A DNA stretch of 64,000 bases, from NCBI GenBank assembly GCA_020356065.1, contig CP070632.1:135744-199743 (forward strand), read 5' to 3'. The notes beneath the pieces are model-generated. The model made no database searches, was not told where the DNA came from, and was given only the letters and a program-made list of their open reading frames with translations. The DNA comes from Nitrospiraceae bacterium. Its GTDB lineage: Bacteria; Nitrospirota; Thermodesulfovibrionia; UBA6902. Shown one piece after another: positions 17,626 through 27,003 of this stretch. How positions within the stretch are numbered: the first letter of the stretch is position 1; each line of letters starts with the position of its first letter. The position numbers and the translations under genes are program-made.

Positions 17626-18249
17626 TTAAATACCTTTCATCAGTCTCCTTATATTGGCCTTGATATCACCAGACTGTATTGCCGATATTACGGCGCATGC
17701 ATCTGCTCCCGTCTTCATTATTTCACTGATATTGTCCCATGAAATCCCACCGATTGCAACAACAGGTATGTTTATTTTATTACAGACATTTTTAAGAGAT
17801 CTCAGTCCTTTTGGTCTGCCGGCGTATTTAGTTGAAGTATGAAACACCGGTCCAAACCCGATATAATCAGCCCCTCTGTTCTGCGCTTCCATGGCCTGGA
17901 CCAAATTATGAGTTGATACTCCAATAATTGTGTTCCTGCCAAGAATTCGCCTTGCATCCTCGACCGGCATATCGTCCTGACCAATATGGACACCGTCTGC
18001 CCTGACAGCCATGGCAATATCAATATAGTCATTCATAATGAATTTCACTTTATGTTTCAGAGTAATATGCCTGACATTCACCGCCTCTTCATAAAGTCCT
18101 CTCTTGTGCATCTGCTTGTCCCTTACCTGTACTGTCTTCACTCCCGCAGATACAGCTTTCCTCACTATCTGAGAATGTGTCAGCCCGGTTATTGATGTAT
18201 CGGTTATGAGATACAAGGGATTATTTTCAGAAAAGAGGTTTCTTAACAT
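17626..18249 (-). CDS. thiE: Thiamine-phosphate synthase
   Basis: A 207-residue TIM barrel that couples HMP-PP and HET-P to thiamine phosphate. Family motifs are YLITD, VQVRDK, MNDYIDIAMAVRADGVHIGQDDMP, VSTHN, YIGFGPVFHTSTK and VAIGGIS. Length is normal. It stands alone downstream of accC. The 190 nt upstream contain none of the conserved TPP-riboswitch blocks, so it is probably not thiamine-riboswitch controlled from here. Confidence 0.95.
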   Translation of the reverse strand: MLRNLFSENNPLYLITDTSITGLTHSQIVRKAVSAGVKTVQVRDKQMHKRGLYEEAVNVRHITLKHKVKFIMNDYIDIAMAVRADGVHIGQDDMPVEDARRILGRNTIIGVSTHNLVQAMEAQNRGADYIGFGPVFHTSTKYAGRPKGLRSLKNVCNKINIPVVAIGGISWDNISEIMKTGADACAVISAIQSGDIKANIRRLMKGI

Positions 18250-18441
18250 ATTTCAATCTAAGCTAGAGTGTTCAATACATGTATGCTTATAATGGATCTA
18301 TTGATACAGTCATCAAATGACCGTTGGCAGTTATTCCTGTTGCCTGCGGCAAGCAGGTTTTGCATCAATATTCAATAGGGATTCCCGAAGCATTTCTTTT
18401 GCGCGAATGACAAATGAGTGCTCTATATTCAGGAACAGCAG

Positions 18442-19800
18442 TCAGGCACTGGCAGAAGCTTTTTTAAAATTGTCAAGAAAATGCGTATTATATGTGCCGC
18501 TGATAAAATCCCTGTCTTTAAGGATCTTCAGATAGAATGGGATGGTTGTCTTTATCCCTTCAATAACAAACTCACTCAGCGCCCGTTTCATCCTCATTAT
18601 CGCTTCTTCCCTGTCCCTTCCGTGGACTATGACCTTGGCAATCAGCGAATCATAATAGGCAGGCACTTTCCAGCCAGAAAATGCAGCGGTATCTGTTCTT
18701 ACGCCATGACCACCAGGCGGGATAAAGAGCGATACTGTTCCGGGTGAGGGGATAAAACTTTCCGGATCTTCAGCATTAATTCTGCACTCAATGCTGTGGC
18801 CGGAAAATTTTACGTCCGACTGCTTTAATGATAACATAGAACCTGCAGCAAGTTTGATCTGTTCCTTGATTATATCGATGTCCGTGATCATTTCTGTCAC
18901 AGGGTGCTCGACCTGTATTCTTGTGTTGATCTCCATAAAATATATATCACCGTTGCTGTCAAGAATAAACTCTACTGTACCGGCATTCCTGTATTTCATG
19001 GCTCTGGCGGCCTTGATAGCAGCATCCCCGACTTTTTTCCTGAATTTCGGAGTTGACAGGACAAAAGGGGCTTCTTCAACAAGCTTCTGATGTCTTCTCT
19101 GAATGGAACAGTCTCTTTCTCCAAGATGAATAATGTTCCCTTTTTTATCGGCAAGTATCTGAATTTCGATGTGTCTCATGTCAGAAATATATTTTTCCAT
19201 ATAGAGTTCACCGTTTCCAAAGGCTGCAAACGCCTCTTTCTGGGCCATGTGATACATCTTGCCAAGATATTGTTCTTCCGGAACTATTCTCATGCCCTTG
19301 CCACCCCCGCCTGCTGATGCCTTGACAATAACAGGAAACCCTATTCTTTTTGCAGTCTCCATAGCCTCAGCTTCGTCACTGATCGGTTTATCACTGCCCG
19401 GGACAACCGGTACTCCTTTCTTCATCATGATCCTGCGTGCCTTTGCTTTGTCTCCTCCTAAACGGATATTATCAGCAGTTGGTCCGATGAAGGTAATATT
19501 TGATGCGGTGCAGGCCTCAACAAACTGGGGATTTTCAGCCAGGAACCCGTATCCGGGATGTATTGCCTCTGCATCGGTTATTTCTGCCGCGCTTATGATA
19601 GCCGGAATATTAAGATAGCTTTCTGCAGATGGCGCGGGACCTATACAGACAGCTTCATGAGCAATTCTGACAGGCAGGGTATCGCGGTCTATGTCTGAAT
19701 ATACAACGGCCGTTTCAATACCAAGTTCATGGCAGGCCCTGATTATCCTGATCGCGATTTCACCTCTGTTGGCTATGAGGATTTTTTTGAATAATTTCAT
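18442..19800 (-). CDS. accC: Acetyl-CoA carboxylase biotin carboxylase subunit
   Basis: A 452-residue ATP-grasp enzyme that carboxylates biotin on AccB, the first step of fatty-acid synthesis. Motifs: [17 protein letters not shown], the glycine-rich [25 protein letters not shown], and the active-site [14 protein letters not shown]. Its start overlaps the accB stop (ATGA), so the two subunits are translationally coupled. Last gene of the yicC-accC operon. A CCTGC/GCAGG hairpin lies downstream near 18339-18353 but without a T-run. Confidence 0.97.
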   Translation of the reverse strand: MKLFKKILIANRGEIAIRIIRACHELGIETAVVYSDIDRDTLPVRIAHEAVCIGPAPSAESYLNIPAIISAAEITDAEAIHPGYGFLAENPQFVEACTASNITFIGPTADNIRLGGDKAKARRIMMKKGVPVVPGSDKPISDEAEAMETAKRIGFPVIVKASAGGGGKGMRIVPEEQYLGKMYHMAQKEAFAAFGNGELYMEKYISDMRHIEIQILADKKGNIIHLGERDCSIQRRHQKLVEEAPFVLSTPKFRKKVGDAAIKAARAMKYRNAGTVEFILDSNGDIYFMEINTRIQVEHPVTEMITDIDIIKEQIKLAAGSMLSLKQSDVKFSGHSIECRINAEDPESFIPSPGTVSLFIPPGGHGVRTDTAAFSGWKVPAYYDSLIAKVIVHGRDREEAIMRMKRALSEFVIEGIKTTIPFYLKILKDRDFISGTYNTHFLDNFKKASASA

Positions 19801-20228
19801 GTCGAGGGTTCAATAAGAAAAAGAGGTTCACCATACTCAACAGGATGACCGTTTTCAACAAGAATTTTCGAGACTATACCGTGTGTGTCACTTTCTATCT
19901 CATTCATAAGTTTCATAGCCTCAACAATGCATAATACCTGTCCTTTCCTTACTGTGCTCCCCACTTCTACAAAGGGAGGGGACTCAGGAGACGGGGCTCT
20001 GTGAAATATTCCAACTATAGGTGATGTAATTTTGGCCAGCATCAGATCGTCCGGAGCCTTCTCTTCAGCAGAAGCAGCATGATGGGGAACAGATGTAACC
20101 ATTTCAGCAGCAGCAAGATATTTCTCTCTTTTAATTTTGATCTTTGACCCATCCCGTTCAATCGACAGTTCTGTTACGTCTGTTTCCTTTATAAGATCAA
20201 TCAGTTTCTTAATCTCATCAAGTTCCAT
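19797..20228 (-). CDS. accB: Acetyl-CoA carboxylase biotin carboxyl carrier protein
   Basis: 143 residues: an N-terminal helical arm ([15 protein letters not shown]), an Ala/Pro linker around 55-70, and a biotinyl domain with the lysine motif EAMKLMNEI. It carries carboxybiotin between AccC and the transferase. The start overlaps the efp stop codon region by one base and the stop overlaps accC by 4 nt. Confidence 0.97.
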   Translation of the reverse strand: MELDEIKKLIDLIKETDVTELSIERDGSKIKIKREKYLAAAEMVTSVPHHAASAEEKAPDDLMLAKITSPIVGIFHRAPSPESPPFVEVGSTVRKGQVLCIVEAMKLMNEIESDTHGIVSKILVENGHPVEYGEPLFLIEPST

Positions 20229-20788
20229 TATTTCACCTTTTCGATATATTCAGAGGTTCTCGTATCAATCTTTATTACATCTCCTTCATTCAGGTGAAAA
20301 GGCACCTTTACCGTGACTCCTGATTCCAGTACGGCAGGCTTGCTGCCACCGCTGGCTGTATCGCCCTTGAATCCAGGATCGGTCTCCGTTATTGCCAGTT
20401 CAACAAACATCGGGACTTCAACAGTAAGGGGTGATCCGCTGTATAAAAGGATCTTCACCATCATGTTTTCTTTAAGGAACTTTTTTGCATCACCGAGCTG
20501 TTCCGCTGTCAGCGGCACCTGCTCATAATTTTCATTGTCCATAAAATGATACTGATCACCATCATTATACAGGTACTGCATGGACCGTTCATCAAGGTTA
20601 GGGGCCTCGAACTTTTCTCCGCCCTTAAAGGAGTCATCAAATATGCTCCCCGTCTTTAGGTTCTTCAGCTTGGTCCTGACTATTGCTCCCCCCCTTCCCA
20701 TCTTATGGTGCTGGAAGTCTAGGATTTCGTGCGGAGCACCCTTATACTCGATTTTTTTACCCTTTCTGAAATCACTTGTTGATATCAC
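20228..20788 (-). CDS. efp: Translation elongation factor P (Arg32 type)
   Basis: 186 residues, three-barrel EF-P that relieves ribosome stalling at polyproline stretches. The N-terminal KOW-like domain has KMGRGGA with Arg at position 32 at the loop tip, where E. coli has the beta-lysylated Lys34. Arg-tip EF-Ps may be rhamnosylated by EarP or left unmodified; neither EarP nor EpmA is in this window. Sited within the housekeeping operon between pepP and accB, a common arrangement. Confidence 0.97.
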   Translation of the reverse strand: MISTSDFRKGKKIEYKGAPHEILDFQHHKMGRGGAIVRTKLKNLKTGSIFDDSFKGGEKFEAPNLDERSMQYLYNDGDQYHFMDNENYEQVPLTAEQLGDAKKFLKENMMVKILLYSGSPLTVEVPMFVELAITETDPGFKGDTASGGSKPAVLESGVTVKVPFHLNEGDVIKIDTRTSEYIEKVK

Positions 20789-20790
20789 AT

Positions 20791-21867
20791 TTACCTCTCT
20801 ATTATTTTCAGTTTTTTTGGCAGCGATGTCATAACGTCAGCTCCGCCTTTTTTTGCCGCTACCATATCCTCTATTCTCACTCCCCCGAAACCCGGAAGAT
20901 AAATGCCGGGCTCAACAGTAAAGACCATGTTTTCCTTGATAACTTCCCTGCTCCGCCATGATACAACAGGTTTTTCATGAACTGCAAGCCCGACACCATG
21001 GCCCGTTCCATGACCAAAATACTCATCATATCCGGTCTGTTTAATATATGTCCTCGCGGCCCTGTCTATGTCAGCCGCATTTACGCCCGGCTGAACTTTA
21101 AAAATGGCCCTTTTCTGTGCCTCAAGCACATTGTAGTATAATTCTTTTTGCTTTGAAATGCTTCTGCCCTTAAGGAGTACGGTCCGGGTCATATCTGAAG
21201 TATAGCCTTTACATTCCCCTCCCCAGTCTATTACAACAAGATCACCGCCTCTGAGTTTTCTTTCTGTTGGCTGGGCATGAGGAAGAGCCGCTGTGGGACC
21301 AGACGCTACTATAACCTCAAACGGGAGTGTTTTGCAACCTTCAGACTTGAGCAACCCCTCAAGTTTTAAAGCTAATTTTTTCTCTGTCGTACCTGCCATG
21401 ATAAATGGCTGAAGTTTACGGAATGCAGATTCAGCCCTTTTCACAGCGGTCCTGATATCATACAGTTCCTGTTCGGTTTTTGTGATCCTTATCTGCTCGA
21501 TCACATTAGTGAGCTGCTTAAGCCTTATTTTTCTTTTGACAAGCTTTCTGTATAAACCATAATTGACATTATGGTCTTCAAAGCCCAGAGTCCTTATCCT
21601 GTATGATTCACAATATTTTTTTATTTCACCTGTCCGTTCCGCATTCTCAATAATGATCTTGAACCCCTTCACCTCACCCCTGGCCTGTTCCTTATAGCGG
21701 AAATCGGTTATAAACAGAGCGTCCCTTTCCGTAATAATACTATAGCCCGAGGAACCGGTAAATCCCGTAAGATACCTAACGTTTATGAGATCCGTTATGA
21801 GGATAGCGTCAACCCGGGCTTTGGCAAGCTTTTTTCTAAGAAGCGCTTTTTTTTGCATTGGCAACAA
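20791..21867 (-). CDS. Xaa-Pro aminopeptidase / proline dipeptidase, M24B family
   Basis: 358 residues: a creatinase-like N-terminal domain and a pita-bread catalytic domain with dinuclear-metal ligands visible in [17 protein letters not shown] (two Asp), [10 protein letters not shown] (His), [10 protein letters not shown] (Glu) and GVRIEDM (Glu). It cleaves N-terminal or dipeptide bonds before proline. The annotated start overlaps aroQ by 32 nt; the Met at codon 4 (21858) is an alternative. It sits 2 nt before efp, the usual pepQ-efp pairing. Confidence 0.93.
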   Translation of the reverse strand: MLPMQKKALLRKKLAKARVDAILITDLINVRYLTGFTGSSGYSIITERDALFITDFRYKEQARGEVKGFKIIIENAERTGEIKKYCESYRIRTLGFEDHNVNYGLYRKLVKRKIRLKQLTNVIEQIRITKTEQELYDIRTAVKRAESAFRKLQPFIMAGTTEKKLALKLEGLLKSEGCKTLPFEVIVASGPTAALPHAQPTERKLRGGDLVVIDWGGECKGYTSDMTRTVLLKGRSISKQKELYYNVLEAQKRAIFKVQPGVNAADIDRAARTYIKQTGYDEYFGHGTGHGVGLAVHEKPVVSWRSREVIKENMVFTVEPGIYLPGFGGVRIEDMVAAKKGGADVMTSLPKKLKIIER

Positions 21868-22282
21868 TAACCGCAGCCCGCAATCCTAGAAGATAACTGT
21901 CAGGACCAAATCCGGCAACCTGTCCTGATGCAACGGGAGAAATCAGAGACGTGTGCCTGAACTCTTCTCTCTTATAGATATTGGAAAGATGTATTTCAAC
22001 CGCAGGGATGTCAACCGCTGCAATAGCATCTCTGATGGCAACACTCGTATGAGTATATGCGGCCGGGTTTATGAGCAGAGCTGAACATTTACCGGAATGC
22101 TGTATGATCTCCACTATTTCACCCTCATGGTTGGACTGGTGAATCGCCAGCTCAACACCGAGTTCTTCAGCGAGGGAGTTCAGGGAGTCATTTATCTCAT
22201 CCAGTGTTTTGATGCCATAAATGTCTGACTCTCTCGCACCCAGCAGATTGAGGTTCGGACCGTGAATAACAAGTATTTTCAT
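21836..22282 (-). CDS. aroQ: 3-dehydroquinate dehydratase, type II
   Basis: 148 residues, shikimate pathway. Signature motifs are [14 protein letters not shown] with catalytic Tyr in [31 protein letters not shown] and [16 protein letters not shown]. It overlaps the coaBC stop by 4 nt upstream and pepP downstream, consistent with a tightly packed operon. Confidence 0.96.
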   Translation of the reverse strand: MKILVIHGPNLNLLGARESDIYGIKTLDEINDSLNSLAEELGVELAIHQSNHEGEIVEIIQHSGKCSALLINPAAYTHTSVAIRDAIAAVDIPAVEIHLSNIYKREEFRHTSLISPVASGQVAGFGPDSYLLGLRAAVIVANAKKSAS

Positions 22283-23460
22283 GAGCTCCCCTTTTTTTTC
22301 TTTAAGCAGTCCAGAATGATATGTGCTACCTCGATTTTCTTCATAATGGGATAATCTTTTACATCCCCCTTTTTATGTATCAATGTGACAATATTTGTGT
22401 CAGTATCAAACCCGGCACCTTCCTGTGATATATCATTTAACACCATGAGGTCAAGCTTTTTTTCTTTTAGCTTGGCTGAAGCCCTTTTTACATTCTTACC
22501 TGATTCCGCAGCAAAACCTATGAGAAATCGTTTTCCTTTCCTGCTTCCCAGTTTTTTAAGTATGTCAGTTGTTTTATTTAATTTCAATGATTTAACTATG
22601 TTTTTATCAAGTTTATTCTTAGTATTTAAATCAGCTCTGAAGTCTGAAACTGCGGCAGACATGATCACCGCAGTGGCCTTATCCAGATGCTTAAATACTG
22701 CCTTTTCCATATCATCTGATGTTTCCGCGTATACAATTGAAACGCCATGGGGAGGATCGACTGAACAGGGTCCGCTGACCAGGGTTACGTCTGCTCCCCG
22801 TCTCTTTGCTGCCAGTGCCAGAGCATAGCCCATTTTACCGGAAGAACGGTTTGAGATGTATCTGACGGGATCGATCTGTTCCCGAGTCGGCCCGGCAGTA
22901 ACCAGTATCTTATGTCCAGTCAGATCATGAGGTGACATAACTGAAATTGCAGCTTCCACAATTTCACTGACTTCAGACATCCTGCCCTTTCCCTCTTCAC
23001 CACAGGCAAGGCTCCCCTTTGCAGGACCTATAATTTCAACTCCTGTTTTTTTAAAATTTTTTATGTTTGACTGAACAGTCCTGTTCTTATACATCCGGAA
23101 GTTCATTGCAGGTGCCATAAGCGCCGGTCCGTCATAGGCAAGCCAGAGGCAGCTGAGAAGATTATCAGCCAGTCCACAGGACAGTTTGTTAATTGTGTTG
23201 GCTGTGGCAGGCGCGATTATGAAAAGATCAGATTCAGCAGCGAGGTGTATATGACAGTATGGATCCCTAAACAGGTCCACATGTACCGCATTTCCTGTAA
23301 TGGATTCCAATGTATAAGGAGTGATAAAGCGACAGGCCGCATCGGTCATAACGACATTGACCTTTGCACCTTCGTCCATTAAACGTCTGGCAAGATCTGC
23401 AGCTTTGTAAGCTGCTATACTTCCAGTAATACCAAGAAGGACATTGCTTCCACTGAGCAC
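22279..23460 (-). CDS. coaBC: Bifunctional phosphopantothenoylcysteine decarboxylase / synthase
   Basis: 393 residues making 4'-phosphopantetheine from phosphopantothenate and Cys for CoA. The flavin-dependent CoaC half (about 1-180) has [18 protein letters not shown], the catalytic His in [10 protein letters not shown] and PAMNFRMY. The CoaB half (about 190-390) has [29 protein letters not shown] and AAVSDFR. Immediately follows rpoZ, as in many bacteria. Confidence 0.96.
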   Translation of the reverse strand: MLSGSNVLLGITGSIAAYKAADLARRLMDEGAKVNVVMTDAACRFITPYTLESITGNAVHVDLFRDPYCHIHLAAESDLFIIAPATANTINKLSCGLADNLLSCLWLAYDGPALMAPAMNFRMYKNRTVQSNIKNFKKTGVEIIGPAKGSLACGEEGKGRMSEVSEIVEAAISVMSPHDLTGHKILVTAGPTREQIDPVRYISNRSSGKMGYALALAAKRRGADVTLVSGPCSVDPPHGVSIVYAETSDDMEKAVFKHLDKATAVIMSAAVSDFRADLNTKNKLDKNIVKSLKLNKTTDILKKLGSRKGKRFLIGFAAESGKNVKRASAKLKEKKLDLMVLNDISQEGAGFDTDTNIVTLIHKKGDVKDYPIMKKIEVAHIILDCLKKKKGSS

Positions 23461-23464
23461 TTAA

Positions 23465-23848
23465 TCAGCTGTCTCCGAAAATGTCCTCGATCGTCTTCTT
23501 CTGTTCTGACTCACCTTTTTCACTCAGATAGATTTTAAGGTCTTTTTCAAGTTCAGTCATATCCTCGGGCATGGTTTCCTTCTGCTGTGCCTCATCAATC
23601 ACCTTTTGATGGGTCAGCTTTTTTGCCTCTTCACTGGCCTTTACAGCTTCTTCGCCAGTGAGTATTTTTACAGCGCCTGAAGCGACCTCTTCAATTGCCA
23701 GTGTAGTGATTTTTTGTGCCTTCGAAGAGATAACCGGCAGGGATCCCTGTGACAGATCTTTTGCTCTCTTGACTGCTGCCATGACCAGCCTGTAATTGCC
23801 ATCGATTTTTTCCCTGTCATATTTAATTGGTAATGAAATTATATCCAT
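23465..23848 (-). CDS. rpoZ: RNA polymerase omega subunit
   Basis: 127 residues. The first half contains the omega fold (RLVMAAVKRAKDLSQG, TLAIEEVASGAVKI). The remaining 50 residues are a charged, Glu/Lys-rich extension ending KKTIEDIFGDS, longer than the about 70-90 residues usual for omega. A strong AGGAGG site precedes the ATG. Position between gmk and coaBC supports the call. Confidence 0.92.
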   Translation of the reverse strand: MDIISLPIKYDREKIDGNYRLVMAAVKRAKDLSQGSLPVISSKAQKITTLAIEEVASGAVKILTGEEAVKASEEAKKLTHQKVIDEAQQKETMPEDMTELEKDLKIYLSEKGESEQKKTIEDIFGDS

Positions 23849-23857
23849 ACATCCTCC

Positions 23858-24499
23858 TTAATTTATTATTTTTTTAATCCATTCATGATCAGCACATTCT
23901 GTTTTCAGCCTTGCTGAAAGCACTATGCTTTCAAGTTCCTTATATGCTGTATCAATCCTGTCATTCACAATTATATAATCGTAATTTTTATATTCCGATA
24001 TTTCAGCCTTTGCGTTATCAAGCCGTTTTGTTATAATTTCCTCAGAGTCGGTTTTGCGGTGTATCAGCCTCTTCTGCAGCGCCTCCATGGTCGGAGGTAG
24101 TATAAAAATATAAACAGCACCTTTGTAGCTCTTTTTGAGCTGAATCGCACCATGGATATCTATATCGAGTATTATATCATAGCCCTTGCTGTTCAACTCC
24201 TTCACCCTCTTTATGGATGTGCCGTAAAGGTTTCCGTGGACCATGGCCCATTCGGCAAACTCTCCCTTATCAATCATCTTCTTAAACGTCTCTCTGGTCA
24301 CAAAAGTATAGTCCTCATCATGTATTTCACCTCTTCTTGGCTCCCTCGTTGTGTAAGAGACAGACATCTTGATATCAGACATTTTATTCAGAAGCTTCCG
24401 GCAAAGGGTTGTCTTGCCTGCACCTGATGGCGCTGATATAACAAAGAGATTGCCTCTTCGCTGTATGGTCCTTTTAATTTCGGCGTTAGCTGCTGCCAT
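23858..24499 (-). CDS. gmk: Guanylate kinase
   Basis: 213 residues. P-loop SAPSGAGKTT, the GMP-binding region SYTTREPRRGE, and the lid region DSEEIITKRLDNA are all intact. It phosphorylates GMP to GDP. Directly follows the remA-type gene by 1 nt, and precedes rpoZ. Confidence 0.96.
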   Translation of the reverse strand: MAAANAEIKRTIQRRGNLFVISAPSGAGKTTLCRKLLNKMSDIKMSVSYTTREPRRGEIHDEDYTFVTRETFKKMIDKGEFAEWAMVHGNLYGTSIKRVKELNSKGYDIILDIDIHGAIQLKKSYKGAVYIFILPPTMEALQKRLIHRKTDSEEIITKRLDNAKAEISEYKNYDYIIVNDRIDTAYKELESIVLSARLKTECADHEWIKKIIN

Positions 24500-24500
24500 A

Positions 24501-24761
24501 TTATTCTTCTGATATAAACCTCTGTGTTATGGTTTCAACCTGAAGAGCTGATAATATGATATGATCACTGTCAGTAATTATGATCGCCCTTGTCTTGCGC
24601 CCCTGTGTCGCATCAATAAGTTTTCCTCTTTCACCTGCCTCTTCACGCAGTCTCTTGATCGGCGATGAGCCGGGAGCTACAATGGCAACCACACGTGTCG
24701 CTGACACAATATTACCAAAACCGATGTTTATAAGGTTTATTAATTTACCGGACTTCTTCAT
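24501..24761 (-). CDS. remA: RemA family (DUF370) DNA-binding regulator
   Basis: 86 residues matching the RemA/DUF370 family ([55 protein letters not shown]). In Bacillus RemA is an oligomeric DNA-binding activator of matrix genes; in other phyla the gene sits between yicC and gmk as here and its role is not established. No unusual features are seen. Confidence 0.9.
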   Translation of the reverse strand: MKKSGKLINLINIGFGNIVSATRVVAIVAPGSSPIKRLREEAGERGKLIDATQGRKTRAIIITDSDHIILSALQVETITQRFISEE

Positions 24762-24764
24762 TAT

Positions 24765-25616
24765 CTATTGAAGGTTTTGAATCTGCTCCTTTATCTTTTC
24801 CAGCTCGTGCTTGGATTCAACAACCTTTGTCGATATCCCAGCGTCCTGGACCTTGGCGCTGATCGTGTTTATCTCCCTGCGAAGTTCCTGTACCAGAAAG
24901 TCCAGTTTTTTGCCGATAGTATCACCTGCCCTCAGCACCTCTTCGAAATGCTTCAGATGGCTTTTGATCCTCACAATCTCTTCAGTAATGTCTGATTTCT
25001 CTATGAGATAAGCCACTTCCTGGACCAGACGTGTATCATCAACATCCTTGTCATCCAGGAGCTCCCTGATTCTGTCGCGAAGCCTGTTCTGTGAAGACCT
25101 GATAAAGTCCTGTCTCTGGTCTTCTATTGCCTTCAGATATGTGCGAAACAGATGAACGCGTTCAGAAATATCATCCATAAGCTCTTTTGCTTCATCAGAC
25201 CGTGACCTCATCAGATCATCAATAGCCAGATCAACAGCCTGATACAAATCATCTGTATTGACCTCAGGCTCGTCCATAAAAAAGATGTCCCTTTGGGATG
25301 CAAGCAACTGAATACCGATTTCTTCATTAATAGAGAGTTCGTCCTTCAGTGAGGTCAATGCATTATAGTATTCCCTGGCGAGCGACCTGTTTACATTCAG
25401 CTTTATGCCTTCAATGTCCTGTTTGGGTACATAGACATCAATGCGACCACGATTAAGTTTCTTCTTGACAATCTTCCTTATTTCTGTTTCATGGGAGAAT
25501 AAATAATAGGGAAGATTGATATTGATATCAATATTTTTATGATTGGATGACCTGATCTCGATCTTAAAACAACCTGAGGTCCCTCTTCCATATCCTGTCA
25601 TCGATTGCGCTGTCAT
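24765..25616 (-). CDS. yicC: YicC family endoribonuclease
   Basis: 283 residues. The N-terminal MTGYGRG and SSNHKNIDININLP, and the C-terminal IKSHLKHFEEVLR, GKKLDFLVQELRREINTISAK and VVESKHELEKIKEQIQNLQ are the family hallmarks. YicC proteins are reported ribonucleases linked to small-RNA turnover. First gene of a ten-gene minus-strand operon ending with accC. An AAAGG site precedes the ATG. Confidence 0.92.
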   Translation of the reverse strand: MTAQSMTGYGRGTSGCFKIEIRSSNHKNIDININLPYYLFSHETEIRKIVKKKLNRGRIDVYVPKQDIEGIKLNVNRSLAREYYNALTSLKDELSINEEIGIQLLASQRDIFFMDEPEVNTDDLYQAVDLAIDDLMRSRSDEAKELMDDISERVHLFRTYLKAIEDQRQDFIRSSQNRLRDRIRELLDDKDVDDTRLVQEVAYLIEKSDITEEIVRIKSHLKHFEEVLRAGDTIGKKLDFLVQELRREINTISAKVQDAGISTKVVESKHELEKIKEQIQNLQ

Positions 25617-26123
25617 AATAAAAACTTACCTTTATCATTACGTATTCAAATCCCGGCCATAACATAATAATATATAATAATTGCTTACTTTAAGCAATAA
25701 CCAGCATATTATCCTGTCTTTTGTGTAACCTTCCAGCGCTAGCAAACCGATGACAATAATTTTTGTATACCAATATCTTAAACGTTTTTTTTACTAACAG
25801 ATTTAGACTTTCCATTTTCACGCATCATATCACCTGAATATTATCAATACGATATGTTGAGCATACTCATTCTTGTGCAAAATATGTGGCATAAGGTATA
25901 CTTTTAATTATCAAAATTCTTGAGCGTTGAAACTCCGGAGAAGGTCTGTAGATACAGTATCAAACTGAACGCTAATTTCGCCTCTCGACTCTACACATTG
26001 TTTTTGCATGAGGGCAAATCCAATATTGAATGAAATAAACGGGTGTCGAAACTCGACATCGACAATATAGATAAAAAAAACTGAACCGTTCACATAGTCG
26101 CCAATCAAATGTAAACTGGAAGA
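25617..26123. other. Long intergenic region with a hairpin, upstream of yicC
   Basis: About 500 bp. A perfect 8-bp hairpin (ATTGCTTA/TAAGCAAT, loop CTT) lies at 25680-25698 within AT-rich sequence that should hold the yicC operon promoter on the minus strand. The part from 25911 on contains a minus-strand open frame of 65 codons (TTG start) that I could not recognise and do not call. The remainder shows nothing definite. Confidence 0.4.
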
Positions 26124-26618
26124 ATGAGACCCGGATCCGCCATTGCCCTCATATGCTCAGCCATCATTGGCTTGACCCACGTCAGCATATCCTCCAGAGC
26201 AGAGGCCAATAATGCCATTACTGCCGGGAATACTACCCGGCTATCCATTGTCGTCAAAGGTATACCTTCACAGGCTGCTTTGCTTCATTGGGTGCTTTAC
26301 GCTTCCAAGGACGCTCTGCCGGGTCTTTTTTCTCGCGGGCAGCCCTATCGAAAGGGGTCTATGGAGAGTTTCGGTGATACAGCAGTAATTGAGGTGGGTG
26401 AAGTACCCGGAGGCACCTACTTCGCTATCGTTGGCCAGGACATAGACGGCAGCAAAGACATTGCCAAGTTTTCCGAACCACGCGGTTACTCTGGTTACAA
26501 CGGTTGCTGGCTGCCCAGCTGGGAAAAAGGTGCGCGATATGTGAAGGGGGAGCAATCATTGATTGAGGTAGTGCTGGGGTGTAATGCATCAATCCGGGAG
26601 CTATCCGGTGCTCCATGA
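26124..26618 (+). CDS. DUF2141-like exported protein
   Basis: 164 residues with an N-terminal signal (about 1-27, IALICSAIIGLTHVSISSRAEA). The body resembles DUF2141: a beta-strand LSIVVKGIPS, then VPGGTYFAIVGQDIDGSKDI (family form LPxGxYAIxxxxDxNxNG) and EPRGYSGYNG. A GGAAGA site precedes the ATG. Codon use looks more GC-rich at third positions than in neighbouring genes, and it is flanked by fragments, which hints at recent acquisition. Function unknown. Confidence 0.65.
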   Translation: MRPGSAIALICSAIIGLTHVSISSRAEANNAITAGNTTRLSIVVKGIPSQAALLHWVLYASKDALPGLFSRGQPYRKGSMESFGDTAVIEVGEVPGGTYFAIVGQDIDGSKDIAKFSEPRGYSGYNGCWLPSWEKGARYVKGEQSLIEVVLGCNASIRELSGAP

Positions 26619-26712
26619 CTTTCTGCTGCTTGACAGATTACAATCTCTTTTCTTCATACCATGCCAGGCGCATTTATAAAAATATGTGCTTCGTCTTGGT
26701 GCAGGAACTGTC

Positions 26713-26859
26713 ATGTCTCATCCATACATCAAGGTAAGAGGCAAAACGAATTTAAAATGCGGTGGAGGCATCATACCAAAGATATGGACAGACAGATACC
26801 ATTGTTGCGGAATAACCGGCCAGGTCAGCATTTCAAGAGACATTCAGCTGGTTAATTAA
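26713..26859 (+). CDS. Short reading frame, doubtful (48 aa)
   Basis: ATG at 26713 with GGAAC 6 nt upstream opens a 48-codon frame (MSHPYIKVRGKTNLKCGGG..., with Cys-Cys at 35-36). It may be a real small protein or the end of a broken larger gene. I recognise no family. Confidence 0.3.
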   Translation: MSHPYIKVRGKTNLKCGGGIIPKIWTDRYHCCGITGQVSISRDIQLVN

Positions 26860-26982
26860 TTATATTTCATTCCGGAGTTAAAATTAACTCACGCGAGGCA
26901 GGACGTTCCCATTGCAGATGGTTCGGTAAAGGTAAATATCACAGCACTTCACTTTGATTTTGGACTGGGATATTTCTTCTAA
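26860..26982 (+). pseudogene. C-terminal remnant of an outer-membrane beta-barrel gene
   Basis: Following an in-frame stop, an open frame without a usable start reads ...LTHARQDVPIADGS...ALHFDFGLGYFF and stops at 26980-26982. Alternating hydrophobic strands ending in a terminal Phe match the C-terminal beta-signal of outer-membrane proteins. The upstream part of such a gene is absent, so this looks like a leftover 3' end. Confidence 0.45.
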
Positions 26983-27003
26983 TTGATATTTCGATACAGA
27001 GCA

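Noticed and set aside
18250-18441. TPP riboswitch upstream of thiE
   Set aside because: The conserved CUGAGA and ACCUGA-type blocks are absent on the minus strand.
25911-26108. Minus-strand 65-codon frame with TTG start
   Set aside because: No ribosome site, no recognisable domain; could be a fragment but cannot be supported.
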